A stretch of DNA of 59,461 nt. Source: Bacilli bacterium. GTDB lineage: Bacteria > Bacillota_I > Bacilli_A > RF39 > UBA660. Position 1 is the stretch's first letter, and each line of letters opens with the position of its first letter. The notes under the pieces are model-generated. The model made no database searches, was not told the origin of the DNA, and worked only from the letters and a program-made list of their open reading frames with translations. Below are positions 36,033-44,648 of the stretch, piece after piece. The stretch lies in the NCBI GenBank assembly GCA_900771805.1, contig CAAGPL010000042.1, positions 1 to 59,461 of the forward strand, written 5' to 3'. A program made the position numbers and the translations under genes.

Positions 36033-36737
36033 TTATTTACTTAAATTACAAATATAACCTTTACCTACAAGTTCTTTTTTTAATTTCTTTATACTTTTAT
36101 CATTTGTTACTTTAAAATAACTAATTGGCATATTAGTTTGGTTTATTTTATTTATATTATTAAAATCAAATAATTCATAATCTAAATAGCTATTAACCTT
36201 GAAATAATTATCGCTTACTTCATAAAGATAAGTAAAACCCTTCATACCATTAGAGTTTATAATAACAGGTATTTTTTCTTTTTTAATATACTCTATTTGA
36301 GATTTATACTCTTCATTTTTAGCAGTATAGGTATAACTACCTTCTACTTTTAATATAGTATTATTTTTATATTTTATTTTATATTCATCAGTAACTTTAT
36401 ATCCAACATCATTTGCACTATAAGAACAATTAATTACTTTTTCTTTATTTAAAATAAAATTAACAATAATATATATAAGTATTAAGCCTAATATAAAACC
36501 TATTAAAAAATATAAAATTATTTTCTTTTGTGAAATATCATTATCTTCTTTCTTATCATCATTTATATTATTTTCATTATCTAAATAAACAGGTGATTCA
36601 ATATCACTACTTGATATACTTGGAATATTTAAAGAAGTATTAGTCAAAATATCATCACTTGTATTTTTTATTTCTATTTCATCATCACCAAAAATATTAT
36701 CTAATGCTTCTTTCATTTTTTTATCATTATCTTCCAT
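36033..36737 (-). CDS. Single-pass membrane protein with extracellular Cys-bracketed domain (paralogue of 32132-32878)
   Basis: A 234-residue unknown protein with an acidic cytoplasmic N-terminus (residues 1-70), one membrane helix (about 72-93) and an extracellular domain that begins VINCSYSAN and ends GKGYICNLSK. Cys positions bracket the domain exactly as in the protein at 32132-32878. The two are probably paralogues, though overall identity looks low. GGAGGGG lies before the ATG. Likely function: surface or cell-envelope sensor, unproven. Confidence 0.6.
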   Translation of the reverse strand: MEDNDKKMKEALDNIFGDDEIEIKNTSDDILTNTSLNIPSISSSDIESPVYLDNENNINDDKKEDNDISQKKIILYFLIGFILGLILIYIIVNFILNKEKVINCSYSANDVGYKVTDEYKIKYKNNTILKVEGSYTYTAKNEEYKSQIEYIKKEKIPVIINSNGMKGFTYLYEVSDNYFKVNSYLDYELFDFNNINKINQTNMPISYFKVTNDKSIKKLKKELVGKGYICNLSK

Positions 36738-36802
36738 TAATATCCCCTCCTATTTTACTAATAAATTATAGCATATCTTATATAATTAAACAATAATTAA
36801 AA

Positions 36803-36824
36803 TAAAAAACACCAAAAGGTGTTA
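36803..36824 (-). terminator. Terminator after the DUF421 gene
   Basis: Minus-strand hairpin AACACC-TTTT-GGTGTT followed by TTTTTA. Confidence 0.8.
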
Positions 36825-37466
36825 ATTTTTAATATCATTATTTTTTATTATATATAACTCATTATTTTGATAAAATGAATAAAAAACATCTTCTACTTTT
36901 ATATTTCTACTAAATAGAGTATTTAAAAGCCAATTATTACTTTTTTTAATACTATATAAATTATCAAAATTAACTTTACCATCTACAATTATAGGAAGAG
37001 GAAACGTATTATTTTTATTATCTTTCTTTTTGAATACTGATAATTTACCATTTATTTCTAATATTGCATAATCAACTTCACTAATATCACTTACATCTTT
37101 TTCTCTTAATTGTAGTAATAAATCATCTAACGAATACCTTTGCTCTACCATATTTTTAAAATCAATTACCCCTTTTTTTATAATAATTGTTGGGATCCCA
37201 TCTACAATTTTTCTAAACTTTACACTTTTTAAAGATAACTTTGAAATTACAACTTGGAGAAATACTAAAATTAATACTGGTATTAAATTAAGAAAAAAAT
37301 TATTTTTGTTTTCAATAGATATTGCAACTAACTCCGCTATTAAAATAAATACAACAAGATCAAATGTTCCTAATTGTCCAACTTCCCTTTTTCCCATTAT
37401 TCTAAATATTAAAGCTACTAAAAAATAAATTATAATTGTCTTAAATATAACCGTTAAATATTCCAT
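36822..37466 (-). CDS. DUF421/YetF family membrane protein
   Basis: A 214-residue protein with three N-terminal membrane helices (including RIMGKREVGQLGTFDLVVFI, a family signature) and a cytoplasmic YDFR-type domain (IVDGIPTIIIKKG, then LDDLLLQLREKDV and DYAILEINGKLSVFKK). In Bacillus relatives of this family have been linked to sporulation and germination (YetF, YkjA, YrbG); B. subtilis yrbG is in the same chromosomal neighbourhood. GGTGAT precedes the ATG. Confidence 0.85.
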   Translation of the reverse strand: MEYLTVIFKTIIIYFLVALIFRIMGKREVGQLGTFDLVVFILIAELVAISIENKNNFFLNLIPVLILVFLQVVISKLSLKSVKFRKIVDGIPTIIIKKGVIDFKNMVEQRYSLDDLLLQLREKDVSDISEVDYAILEINGKLSVFKKKDNKNNTFPLPIIVDGKVNFDNLYSIKKSNNWLLNTLFSRNIKVEDVFYSFYQNNELYIIKNNDIKN

Positions 37467-37541
37467 TTTATCACCATTAAAGTTATGTTATTTAGAATAT
37501 TTTTTTATACATTAAATATATTTAATTAGAGGTGAAAAAAG

Positions 37542-37913
37542 TTGAAAAAACATTTTTTAGCATTTTTATATTCATTTACAAGTCTTTTAATTGGTTCTTT
37601 TATAGTAAGTATTCTATATTATTTTAATATAACAAGTGATAAATTTAATAATATATTATTATATTTTATTAGTATATCATCTATTTTTATAGGAAGTACT
37701 TATTTTTCTAAAAATATGAAATATAAAGGACTTATAAATGGAATTATTTATTTTTTAATATGGTTTATTATAATGCTATTCTTATCATTATTTATTTTTA
37801 AAACACACTTTGGTATAAAAAATATTATATATTACATAATACTTCTTATTTTTAGTTTAATTGCAGGCGTTTTAGGTAAAAACTTAGAAGATAAAAGCGA
37901 TGAAGTTATTTAA
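37542..37913 (+). CDS. yrzE: TIGR04086 family membrane protein (YrzE-like)
   Basis: A 123-residue protein with four predicted helices, starting at a TTG seven bases after GAGGTG. Family members (B. subtilis YrzE) are four-helix membrane proteins of unknown function next to spoVB/secDF and queA/tgt, which is the situation here. The short acidic C-terminus would be cytoplasmic. It converges with tgt on a shared terminator. Confidence 0.7.
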   Translation: MKKHFLAFLYSFTSLLIGSFIVSILYYFNITSDKFNNILLYFISISSIFIGSTYFSKNMKYKGLINGIIYFLIWFIIMLFLSLFIFKTHFGIKNIIYYIILLIFSLIAGVLGKNLEDKSDEVI

Positions 37914-37928
37914 TTTCATCGCTTTTAT
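37891..37928 (+). terminator. Bidirectional terminator between yrzE and tgt
   Basis: A perfect 14-base inverted repeat (ATAAAAGCGATGAA / TTCATCGCTTTTAT) covering both stop codons. Confidence 0.85.
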
Positions 37929-39039
37929 AATTCTTTATAAATTTTTCTTTAAATTCATAAAATTTATCTTCTTTTATAGATTTTCTTATATCTTCAGTTA
38001 ACTTTATTAAAAATCTTATATTATGAATTGAAAGAAGTCTACCACCATTTACCTCTTTAGAAGTAATTAAATGTCTTACATAGGCTTTTGTAAAGTTTTT
38101 ACAAGTATAACAATCACAATCATCATCAATAGGTGTAAAATCCTCCTTATATTTTGCATTTTTAATATTAATTTTTCCATGCTTAGTAAAACAATTACCA
38201 TGTCTTGCAATTCTTGTTGGTAAAACGCAATCAAACATATCAATACCACGTGATACACCTTCTAAAATATCAATAGGTTCACCTACACCCATTAAATATC
38301 TTGGTTTATCATATGGTAAATACTTAGTTGAATAAGCTATCATGTTATACATAATATCTTTAGGTTCACCAACAGAAGTTCCACCAATAGAATAACCATC
38401 AAAATCCATTTTAACAGTTTGGGTAGCACTTTCTTTTCTTAAGTCTTCAAATTCACCACCTTGAACAATACCAAACAAAGATTGATTTGGATTATTAAAT
38501 ACATCTTTACCCCTTTTTGCCCATCTAAGTGTTCTTCTCATAGAATTTTGAATATACTCTCTAGTTTCAGGATATGGAGCACACTCATCAAAACTCATTG
38601 CAATATCAGAATCAAGTTTATTTTGTATCTCAATAGATTTTTCTGGAGTTAAAAATAATTTCTTTCCATCAATATGGCTTTTAAAGTGAACTCCATCTTC
38701 AGTAATATCTTTATTTTTATTTTTTGCTAAAGAAAACACCTGAAATCCACCAGAATCTGTAAGAGTTGGTCCAGAATAATTCATAAATTTATTAAGACCA
38801 CCTGCTTTTTTTACAATATCTTCTCCAGGTCTTAACCATAAATGATATGTATTAGAAAGTACAACCGAAGAGCCGCAAGCCTTTAACTCTTCAGGCATTA
38901 ATGTTTTAACATTAGCAAGTGTTCCAACAGGCATAAATATTGGTGTTTCAAAGCTCCCATGATTAGTGTGCAATATACCTAATCTTACATTTTTATCATC
39001 TTTATTATTTTTAATTAATTCATATTTTATCTTTGACAT
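37906..39039 (-). CDS. tgt: tRNA-guanine transglycosylase
   Basis: A 377-residue TIM-barrel enzyme that exchanges guanine 34 for preQ1 in tRNAs with GUN anticodons. It has LTDSGGFQVFSL (active Asp), GTSVGEP, and the nucleophile region MFDCVLPTRIARHG. The zinc site CDCYTCKNF..AYVRHL is complete. It is followed by no further queuosine gene but preceded by queA, the next enzyme of the pathway. GAGGTG precedes the ATG. Confidence 0.95.
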   Translation of the reverse strand: MSKIKYELIKNNKDDKNVRLGILHTNHGSFETPIFMPVGTLANVKTLMPEELKACGSSVVLSNTYHLWLRPGEDIVKKAGGLNKFMNYSGPTLTDSGGFQVFSLAKNKNKDITEDGVHFKSHIDGKKLFLTPEKSIEIQNKLDSDIAMSFDECAPYPETREYIQNSMRRTLRWAKRGKDVFNNPNQSLFGIVQGGEFEDLRKESATQTVKMDFDGYSIGGTSVGEPKDIMYNMIAYSTKYLPYDKPRYLMGVGEPIDILEGVSRGIDMFDCVLPTRIARHGNCFTKHGKINIKNAKYKEDFTPIDDDCDCYTCKNFTKAYVRHLITSKEVNGGRLLSIHNIRFLIKLTEDIRKSIKEDKFYEFKEKFIKNYKSDEIK

Positions 39040-39050
39040 ATTTCACCTCG

Positions 39051-40073
39051 TTATTTTATAAACATACAGTCTCCAAACGAGAAGAACCTATATTTTTCTT
39101 CTACTGCATGTTTATATGCCCTAAGAACATTATCCTTTCCAGCTAAAGCGCTAATTAACATTATAAGAGTTGATTTTGGTAAATGAAAATTAGTTAACAA
39201 ACAATCTATAGCTTTAAACTTATAACCAGGATAAATAAATATTTTTGTATATCCACTATTTTCCTTAAAATAACCTTTTTCATCACAAACAGTTTCAAGT
39301 ACCCTAGTTGAAGTTGTTCCAACTGCTATTATTCTCTTATTATTACGTTTTGTTTCATTTAATAAATTGGCTGTATCTTTATTTAATATATAATACTCAG
39401 AGTGCATATCATGCTTTGTAACATCTTCAACTGCTACTGGTCTAAAAGTACCTAGTCCAACATGAAGTGTTACATATGCTATATTTACGCCCTTATCTTT
39501 TACCTTTTCTAAATATTCATTAGTAAAATGAAGCCCCGCTGTAGGTGCAGCTGCAGAACCTGGATTTTTTGCATAAACTGTTTGATATCTATTTTTATCT
39601 TCCAATTTTTCAGTAATATATGGTGGAAGTGGCATTTCACCTAATCTATCTAGAATTTCTAAAAATATACCATCATAAATAAATTTATAATGTCTTATAC
39701 CATCTTCTCCAACATAAGTACATTTACAAGATAACTCATCAGAAAACTTAACAATGGTTCCTTCTTTTATTCTTTTAGCAGGTTTTGTTAAACACTCCCA
39801 TTCATCATTTCCTAAATCCTTTAACATTAAAACTTCAATTACAGCTCCAGTTGAAGGTTTATGTCCTATAAGTCTTGCAGGAATTACTTTAGTGTCATTA
39901 AGCACTAAAGTATCACCAGGATTTAAATAATCTATTAAATTTTTAAAATTATTATCTTCATATTTACCTGTTAATTTATCTAAAACCATCATACGAGATT
40001 GATTTCTATTTTTAAGTGGTGTTTGCGCAATTAAATTTTTTGGCAAATCATAATCAAAATCATCAGTTTTCAT
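39051..40073 (-). CDS. queA: S-adenosylmethionine:tRNA ribosyltransferase-isomerase
   Basis: A 340-residue enzyme that adds the cyclopentane-forming ribosyl group from SAM to preQ1 in tRNA. Typical segments are DFDYDLPKNLIAQTP at the N-terminus, PPYI, PGSAAAPTAGLHFT and VGLGTFRPV, and NFHLPKSTLIMLISA near the end. It lies between ruvB and tgt as in B. subtilis, with 11 bases to tgt, forming a ruvA-ruvB-queA-tgt operon. Confidence 0.95.
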   Translation of the reverse strand: MKTDDFDYDLPKNLIAQTPLKNRNQSRMMVLDKLTGKYEDNNFKNLIDYLNPGDTLVLNDTKVIPARLIGHKPSTGAVIEVLMLKDLGNDEWECLTKPAKRIKEGTIVKFSDELSCKCTYVGEDGIRHYKFIYDGIFLEILDRLGEMPLPPYITEKLEDKNRYQTVYAKNPGSAAAPTAGLHFTNEYLEKVKDKGVNIAYVTLHVGLGTFRPVAVEDVTKHDMHSEYYILNKDTANLLNETKRNNKRIIAVGTTSTRVLETVCDEKGYFKENSGYTKIFIYPGYKFKAIDCLLTNFHLPKSTLIMLISALAGKDNVLRAYKHAVEEKYRFFSFGDCMFIK

Positions 40074-40134
40074 AATTAAACCTCCTCTTTAATAAACATA
40101 TGTATTATATCACTTAGTTTAAATATAAACAATC

Positions 40135-40164
40135 AAAAAAACTTTCCAATTAACTAGAAAGCTT
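40135..40164 (-). terminator. Hairpin after ruvB
   Basis: Minus-strand stem CTTTC/GAAAG with flanking AA/TT pairs and seven Ts; it may partly terminate before queA. Confidence 0.55.
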
Positions 40165-41162
40165 TAATTTTTATCTATATTTATATTTAAATGCTTGTAA
40201 GCTAAGTCAGTTACTATTCTACCTCTTGGAGTTCTTTTTAAGTATCCTATCTGCAAAAGATAAGGCTCACAAACATCTTCTATAGTTGATACTTCTTCAC
40301 CAATTGATGCAGCAACCGCTTCAACACCAACAGGTCCACCATTAAATTTATAAATTATGGTCTTTAATAATTCATAATCAACTTCATCTAATCCTAATTT
40401 ATCAACCTTTAATGAATCAAGAGCATACTTAGTAATATCAAGTGTTATAATGCCATCACCTTTAACTAATGCAAAATCACTAACACGTTTAAGAAGCCTA
40501 TTAGCAATTCTAGGAGTCCTTCTACATCTATTGGCAAGTTCACGAGCAGCATCTTCTTCTATTATTAAATTAAGAACTCTAGCACTTCTTTTAATAATTT
40601 CTGTTATTTCATCAGCAGTATAATAATTAAGCTTAGAAACTATTCCAAAACGATCCCTTAAAGGAGCTGATAAATCACCTGCACGAGTTGTTGCACCAAC
40701 TAATGTAAAATGAGGTAAATCAATTCTTATATTACGATTAGAACCCTCACCACCTACAATAATATCAAGAGTAAAATCTTCCATTGCAGAATAAAGAATT
40801 TCTTCAACAAATCTTGGAATTCTATGTATTTCATCAATAAATAATATATCACCTTCTTCTAAAGAAGATAAAATAGCTGCTAAATCACCTGATTTTTCAA
40901 TAGCAGGACCTGATGCAGTTTTAATAGATGCTCCCATTTCATTTGCTATTACATAAGATAATGTTGTTTTACCAAGTCCTGGAGGACCATATAATAATAC
41001 GTGATCTAATGCTTCACCTCTCATTTTAGCAGCAGACATAAATATCTTTATATTTTCTTTTATATCTTTTTGTCCAATATACTCATCAATTGTTTGAGGT
41101 CTAATATTAGTTTCAAAACTATCTTCTTTTAATTTATCTCCTGTAACTAATCTATTATCCAT
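40164..41162 (-). CDS. ruvB: Holliday junction branch-migration helicase RuvB
   Basis: A 332-residue AAA+ motor. Walker A is GPPGLGKTT near residue 60, Walker B LFIDEIHR, sensor VGATTRAGDLSAPLRDRFG, and a C-terminal winged helix ends with RTPRGR. RuvB forms hexamers on either side of the RuvA-bound junction and drives branch migration. It follows ruvA by 14 bases. No ruvC lies in the window, as is common in Bacillota, which use RecU. Confidence 0.97.
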   Translation of the reverse strand: MDNRLVTGDKLKEDSFETNIRPQTIDEYIGQKDIKENIKIFMSAAKMRGEALDHVLLYGPPGLGKTTLSYVIANEMGASIKTASGPAIEKSGDLAAILSSLEEGDILFIDEIHRIPRFVEEILYSAMEDFTLDIIVGGEGSNRNIRIDLPHFTLVGATTRAGDLSAPLRDRFGIVSKLNYYTADEITEIIKRSARVLNLIIEEDAARELANRCRRTPRIANRLLKRVSDFALVKGDGIITLDITKYALDSLKVDKLGLDEVDYELLKTIIYKFNGGPVGVEAVAASIGEEVSTIEDVCEPYLLQIGYLKRTPRGRIVTDLAYKHLNINIDKN

Positions 41163-41176
41163 AATTTAGTCCTTTC

Positions 41177-41731
41177 TTATTTTAATAATAATTTAAGTGA
41201 TTCTTTAACCTGATTTTCTAAAGAAATAGAAGCATCTAATTTAGGTAATATCTTCTTAATATCATTAGGTTTATATCCAAGAGATTTAAGGGTTTCTACA
41301 AGTTCTTCAAAATTACTTGTATTATTATTTTTATCATCATTAGCTAATTTTCCTTTTAAATCAAGAATTATTTGCCTTGCAACCTTATCACCTATCTTAG
41401 GAAATTTTTTCAAATAACTTATATTTCCGGTATCTATCGCATCTAAAATAGCATCTTTATTATCACCACTAAGCATCGGAAGAGCCATTTTACATCCTAA
41501 TCCTTTAACACTTATTAATTTTAAAAATAAATTCTTTTCATCCTTAGTTTTAAAACCATATAATGTATCTTCATCTTCCTTTATTTGTTCATATAAATAA
41601 ATTATCGTATCTTCGTTAATTTTATAAGAATAAGGATTTGATACATATATTAAATAACCAATATTATTATTTTCTAAAACAACATAATTTGTTTCAATAT
41701 CAGTTATAATTCCTTTTATATAAGAATACAA
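41177..41731 (-). CDS. ruvA: Holliday junction DNA-binding protein RuvA
   Basis: About 184 residues. It has the N-terminal OB domain (SYIKGIITDIETNYVVLENNNIGY in parts), two helix-hairpin-helix motifs (ISVKGLGCKMA and KKFPKIGDKVARQII) and a C-terminal domain III that contacts RuvB. I start at the TTG at 41731, six bases after AAGGTG, which gives the family's normal first residues (LYSYIKG); the upstream ATG at 41773 adds 14 atypical residues. Confidence 0.93.
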   Translation of the reverse strand: MYSYIKGIITDIETNYVVLENNNIGYLIYVSNPYSYKINEDTIIYLYEQIKEDEDTLYGFKTKDEKNLFLKLISVKGLGCKMALPMLSGDNKDAILDAIDTGNISYLKKFPKIGDKVARQIILDLKGKLANDDKNNNTSNFEELVETLKSLGYKPNDIKKILPKLDASISLENQVKESLKLLLK

Positions 41732-41811
41732 AATAACACCTTCTTTACTATCAATACATATCAATATTACCATACATTCGTTTGTATGTAAATAAATTTT
41801 TAAACTTTAAT

Positions 41812-41836
41812 AAAAAAACACATGTAATTTACATGT
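41812..41836 (-). terminator. Terminator of the kinase-like gene
   Basis: Minus-strand stem ACATGT-AAATT-ACATGT followed by seven Ts. Confidence 0.75.
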
Positions 41837-42575
41837 ATTTTCTAAGTATTAACCTTGGAGCCTCATATTTTATTTGTATTAAATGGTCTATGATATTTTC
41901 TAAATAATATAATTGTTTTATATCATTATTTTCATTTAAATACTTTAATATATTATCAATAGAATAATTATCTAAACCTAAAGATAATATTGGTAATTTT
42001 AAAGATTTAATAGGCTTAAAAGAACCTATATATAAATAATTTAAATATATTTTTAATAATAACCTTTTATCATTTTCTCGTATTTTACTTTTTATATCTA
42101 AAGTGGAGTCATTATAATTAAATAGACTTTTTAAATCATCATCTATAATATTATCTACCAAACATAAATCATAATCAATAAATTTTATATCAAAATTTTT
42201 ATCAATCATAATATTATTAGTATGTAAATCATAAAAATAAACTTCTTTATTATGCATATCTTTTAAAATCTCAGTATGCCTTAAAAACATTTCTAAAATA
42301 TTTTTTGTCTTAAAATCTTTAGTAAACTTTTCATCATAAAAAGTTTGATAATTATCATAAAAAGGTAAAAGTACTTTAGATTTTGCATTTGGAAATTTAT
42401 TTTTTTCTATTTCAGTTAATTCAAATATATCTACTGGTAAATTAGCATAATTCATATTTTTCTTCATCAAATGTTCCCATGCTTCTAAACTTTTTGATGA
42501 ATACTTTAATAACAAGTCATCATTATATCTAAAAATATTATTATACGATGTACCATTTACGTTTAAATTTTCCAT
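41829..42575 (-). CDS. Kinase-fold protein (phosphotransferase-like)
   Basis: About 248 residues with the catalytic core of the protein kinase-like fold: FYDLHTNNIMI (catalytic Asp and Asn, like HxDxxxxN) near residue 117 and KFIDYDL (metal-binding Asp, in place of DFG) near residue 131. N-terminal nucleotide-binding glycines are not obvious. It may phosphorylate a small molecule or protein (choline-kinase, LPS-kinase or spore-coat CotS types are alternatives). The ATG at 42575 follows a GGGGG site. It is a separate transcript from ruvA. Confidence 0.65.
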   Translation of the reverse strand: MENLNVNGTSYNNIFRYNDDLLLKYSSKSLEAWEHLMKKNMNYANLPVDIFELTEIEKNKFPNAKSKVLLPFYDNYQTFYDEKFTKDFKTKNILEMFLRHTEILKDMHNKEVYFYDLHTNNIMIDKNFDIKFIDYDLCLVDNIIDDDLKSLFNYNDSTLDIKSKIRENDKRLLLKIYLNYLYIGSFKPIKSLKLPILSLGLDNYSIDNILKYLNENNDIKQLYYLENIIDHLIQIKYEAPRLILRKYM

Positions 42576-42636
42576 AATATCAACCCCCAATTTGTCTTAA
42601 TATTATATAAAAATTATTAAAAATGTCAAATTCAGC

Positions 42637-42729
42637 TTATTTTAAAAACTCTTTTAATCTTTCTTCTTGTTCTCCCAAACTAAATCCTTCTCTTGCTTGG
42701 TCAAAATTAGAAACTCTTATGGAACACAT
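42637..42729 (-). pseudogene. N-terminal fragment of a serine recombinase
   Basis: Thirty codons ending in TAA encode CSIRVSNFDQAREGFSLGEQ followed by EERLKEFLK. This matches the N-terminal catalytic segment of large serine recombinases (IRVS with the nucleophile Ser, then Q-A-x-E-G-x-S-L-x-x-Q). Everything after this point of the usual 450-550 residue protein is missing, and no ribosome site precedes it. It is a relic of an integrated element. Confidence 0.75.
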
Positions 42730-42782
42730 ATACCATATTATTTTAAAACATTAAATTTAATAAATTTTGATTATAAAATAAA

Positions 42783-42808
42783 TACCAGTATCACTATTAG
42801 TACTGGTA
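42783..42808. repeat. Perfect 8-base inverted repeat
   Basis: TACCAGTA and TACTGGTA separated by ten bases, just upstream (minus strand) of the recombinase fragment. It could be a leftover operator or hairpin; no T-run follows. Confidence 0.5.
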
Positions 42809-42904
42809 TAAAACAACAAAAAGTCTATATTGATAAGATGGTCATAACTTTATCATTAGGACTTTAAAATAGTATATTTCAAATTAAAATATAATTGTTA
42901 AATG

Positions 42905-42938
42905 AAAAAAATTACTGACATAATGCCAGTAATTTTTT
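42905..42938 (-). terminator. Terminator after the CFI-box gene
   Basis: Stem AATTACTG/CAGTAATT with T-runs on both sides; serves the minus-strand gene pair. Confidence 0.8.
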
Positions 42939-43482
42939 ATATAGTAGTTCTTTTTAATACTTTTATAAATTTTTGTTGTAAATATGGTTTTGCAAATTGT
43001 TCTTCCAGTGTTAGAACACTATTTTTGTATCTATTATATGCTTTATCATAATTCCCTTGTTTGATTTGTTCAACACAGTAATCAACTATATTATCATAAA
43101 TATAATTATAAATAACATCAGATTTTTCCTCTTTATTAATAGTTTCGACAATAATTGGTGCTACTTCATAATAATGTTCTATATCTTCTTTTGATACAAA
43201 ATTATCCCTAAACCATCTTAATACAGTTAATTCATAACAATTATCATCAAAATTTTCTTGGAAATACTTCATACAAGCCGAAGTTAAATAACATTTAACA
43301 TCTGTATGTTCTGTGCTACCATTTGTTGTGTCTATAATATGTGCTGATTTTGAATCACTATCAACTGCAATATGAATTGATTCATGAGGACCCTTAGGAT
43401 CTGATGTATACACATCTATTTTAGTATCATATTTATTACTGTTTGGAGTAGTTGCTTTTATTATTGGTTTATCATCTGCCAT
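42937..43482 (-). CDS. CFI-box (CYLTSAC-type) protein
   Basis: A 181-residue protein. The middle carries a CYLTSACMKYFQ segment followed by DDNCYELTVLRWFRDNFV, the pattern of the so-called CFI-box domain (CFITTA..DdCYELxxLRxFRD), whose function is unknown. The N-terminal 60 residues are strand-rich and polar; the C-terminal part is helical. No membrane segment. It overlaps the upstream gene by 11 bases, so the two form an operon. Both sit between a serine-recombinase fragment and an ISLre2-like remnant, suggesting horizontal acquisition. Confidence 0.65.
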   Translation of the reverse strand: MADDKPIIKATTPNSNKYDTKIDVYTSDPKGPHESIHIAVDSDSKSAHIIDTTNGSTEHTDVKCYLTSACMKYFQENFDDNCYELTVLRWFRDNFVSKEDIEHYYEVAPIIVETINKEEKSDVIYNYIYDNIVDYCVEQIKQGNYDKAYNRYKNSVLTLEEQFAKPYLQQKFIKVLKRTTI

Positions 43483-43846
43483 TTTTATCACTCTCTTTCG
43501 TTATATTAGATAAAATTTTGCCAATTTGGAATACAGAATATGATATACCCTCCATATGAAATTTGCTATCATAATCTGCTAAACATAGTTCTAATTGTGA
43601 AATAATAGATTCTATCTTTTTATATTGCCTTATAATTGTTTCATATTTTTTGGATTTATAATTATCTTGCCAACATTTCATATTGGTATGAGCATAATTT
43701 AAATATTCAATAATTTGATCTTTGGATAATTCTAGATATATCTTATCTTCTAAATTAATTGCCTCATTTATAGCTTTTTCCAGATTTAATAATGCATAAT
43801 TCAAATTACTTGAAAAATTTAAATTCAGTTTTTCATTTTCTTCCAT
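43472..43846 (-). CDS. Hypothetical helical protein, 124 aa
   Basis: I do not recognise this protein. It is entirely helical in appearance, with heptad-like stretches (LNYALLNLEKAINEAINLEDKI and YKKIESIISQLELCL in parts) that could form a coiled-coil bundle. The start at 43846 follows AAAGGAG. It overlaps the CFI-box gene downstream and lies 70 bases from the ISLre2-like remnant. The overlap suggests a two-component unit with the CFI-box protein. Confidence 0.6.
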   Translation of the reverse strand: MEENEKLNLNFSSNLNYALLNLEKAINEAINLEDKIYLELSKDQIIEYLNYAHTNMKCWQDNYKSKKYETIIRQYKKIESIISQLELCLADYDSKFHMEGISYSVFQIGKILSNITKESDKNGR

Positions 43847-43916
43847 AGTTCTCCTTTCTTGCTCTTTATTATATACCAAATATTAAAAAGATACAAATTA
43901 TTTAACTTGTAGATTG

Positions 43917-44518
43917 TGTAAAATGGTTTGGGGAGAGGGTATGAAAAAAGGAAGCCCTTTGTTAAAATGTAATTATAAACTAACATTGAAAGGAGTCTTC
44001 CTATGAACATTTTATCGCAAAATTATAATAATTTGTTAAAAAATATAATTTTTGAGGTATTTTCTAATAATTTAAAACTGCAATTAAATAATACTAATTC
44101 TGATGTTTTTAATTGTTTAATAGAATCCTATTCTCATAGAAAAGATACTATTGAATCTAAAAAACAATACATACTTAATAATTGGAATAATATTCATAAT
44201 CTTTACAAATACAATTTAAGTTGTCCTATGGAATCTCAAATATCACATAATATTACTGATTTATTTACTTCAAGGCCTAAAGGTTTTTCTGTTAAAATGA
44301 TTAACAAATTAACTAAAATAAGAATGCACTATAAAAACAATCATAATTTAAAAGAGTTATATTTAAATAATTTTAATTCAAATACAACTCTTACAATCAA
44401 TAAAGATTTTCTTAATTTTAATATCTTTGATAAATATAATAACTATAATTTATATTCTAATAAAATTTACGATCCTGCATTTTAATATTTTTACTATAAA
44501 TCCCCAAAACTTTTTACA
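43917..44518 (+). mobile_element. Internally deleted ISLre2-family insertion sequence
   Basis: A 602-base element bounded by 18-base inverted repeats, TGTAAAATGGTTTGGGGA on the left and the complement of TGTAAAAAGTTTTGGGGA on the right (16 of 18 match). TTAACTT occurs on both outer sides (43902-43908 and 44519-44525) and may be part of a target duplication. Inside is a shortened transposase frame. A complete ISLre2 element is about 1.5 kb, so roughly 0.9 kb is missing. Confidence 0.7.
44003..44485 (+). pseudogene. ISLre2-family (UPF0236) transposase with internal deletion
   Basis: A 160-residue frame. The last 90 residues match the C-terminal signature of ISLre2 transposases (KQYILNNWNNI, CPMESQISHNI, FTSRPKGFSVK, then IRMHYKN). 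The first residues look like a native transposase start with AAAGGAG upstream. The family is normally about 450 residues, so most of the catalytic part is gone while the frame is intact. It is probably inactive but could be mobilised in trans. Confidence 0.65.
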
Positions 44519-44648
44519 TTAACTTATTTTAAAAACTATTTTAAATTTCAATCATTTAATATATCTTTATAATATACTATAATTTAAATAAAAAACTTTT
44601 AAAATTATTTCATAGTATAAGATGAAACAACTTTAAAAGTAAATAATA

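Noticed and set aside
42667..42867. Plus-strand 66-codon frame
   Set aside because: It has no ribosome site or recognisable composition and lies antisense to the serine-recombinase fragment, which explains the region better.
44519..44648. A gene between the IS remnant and the membrane-hairpin gene
   Set aside because: The stretch is AT-rich with no frame or strong structure.
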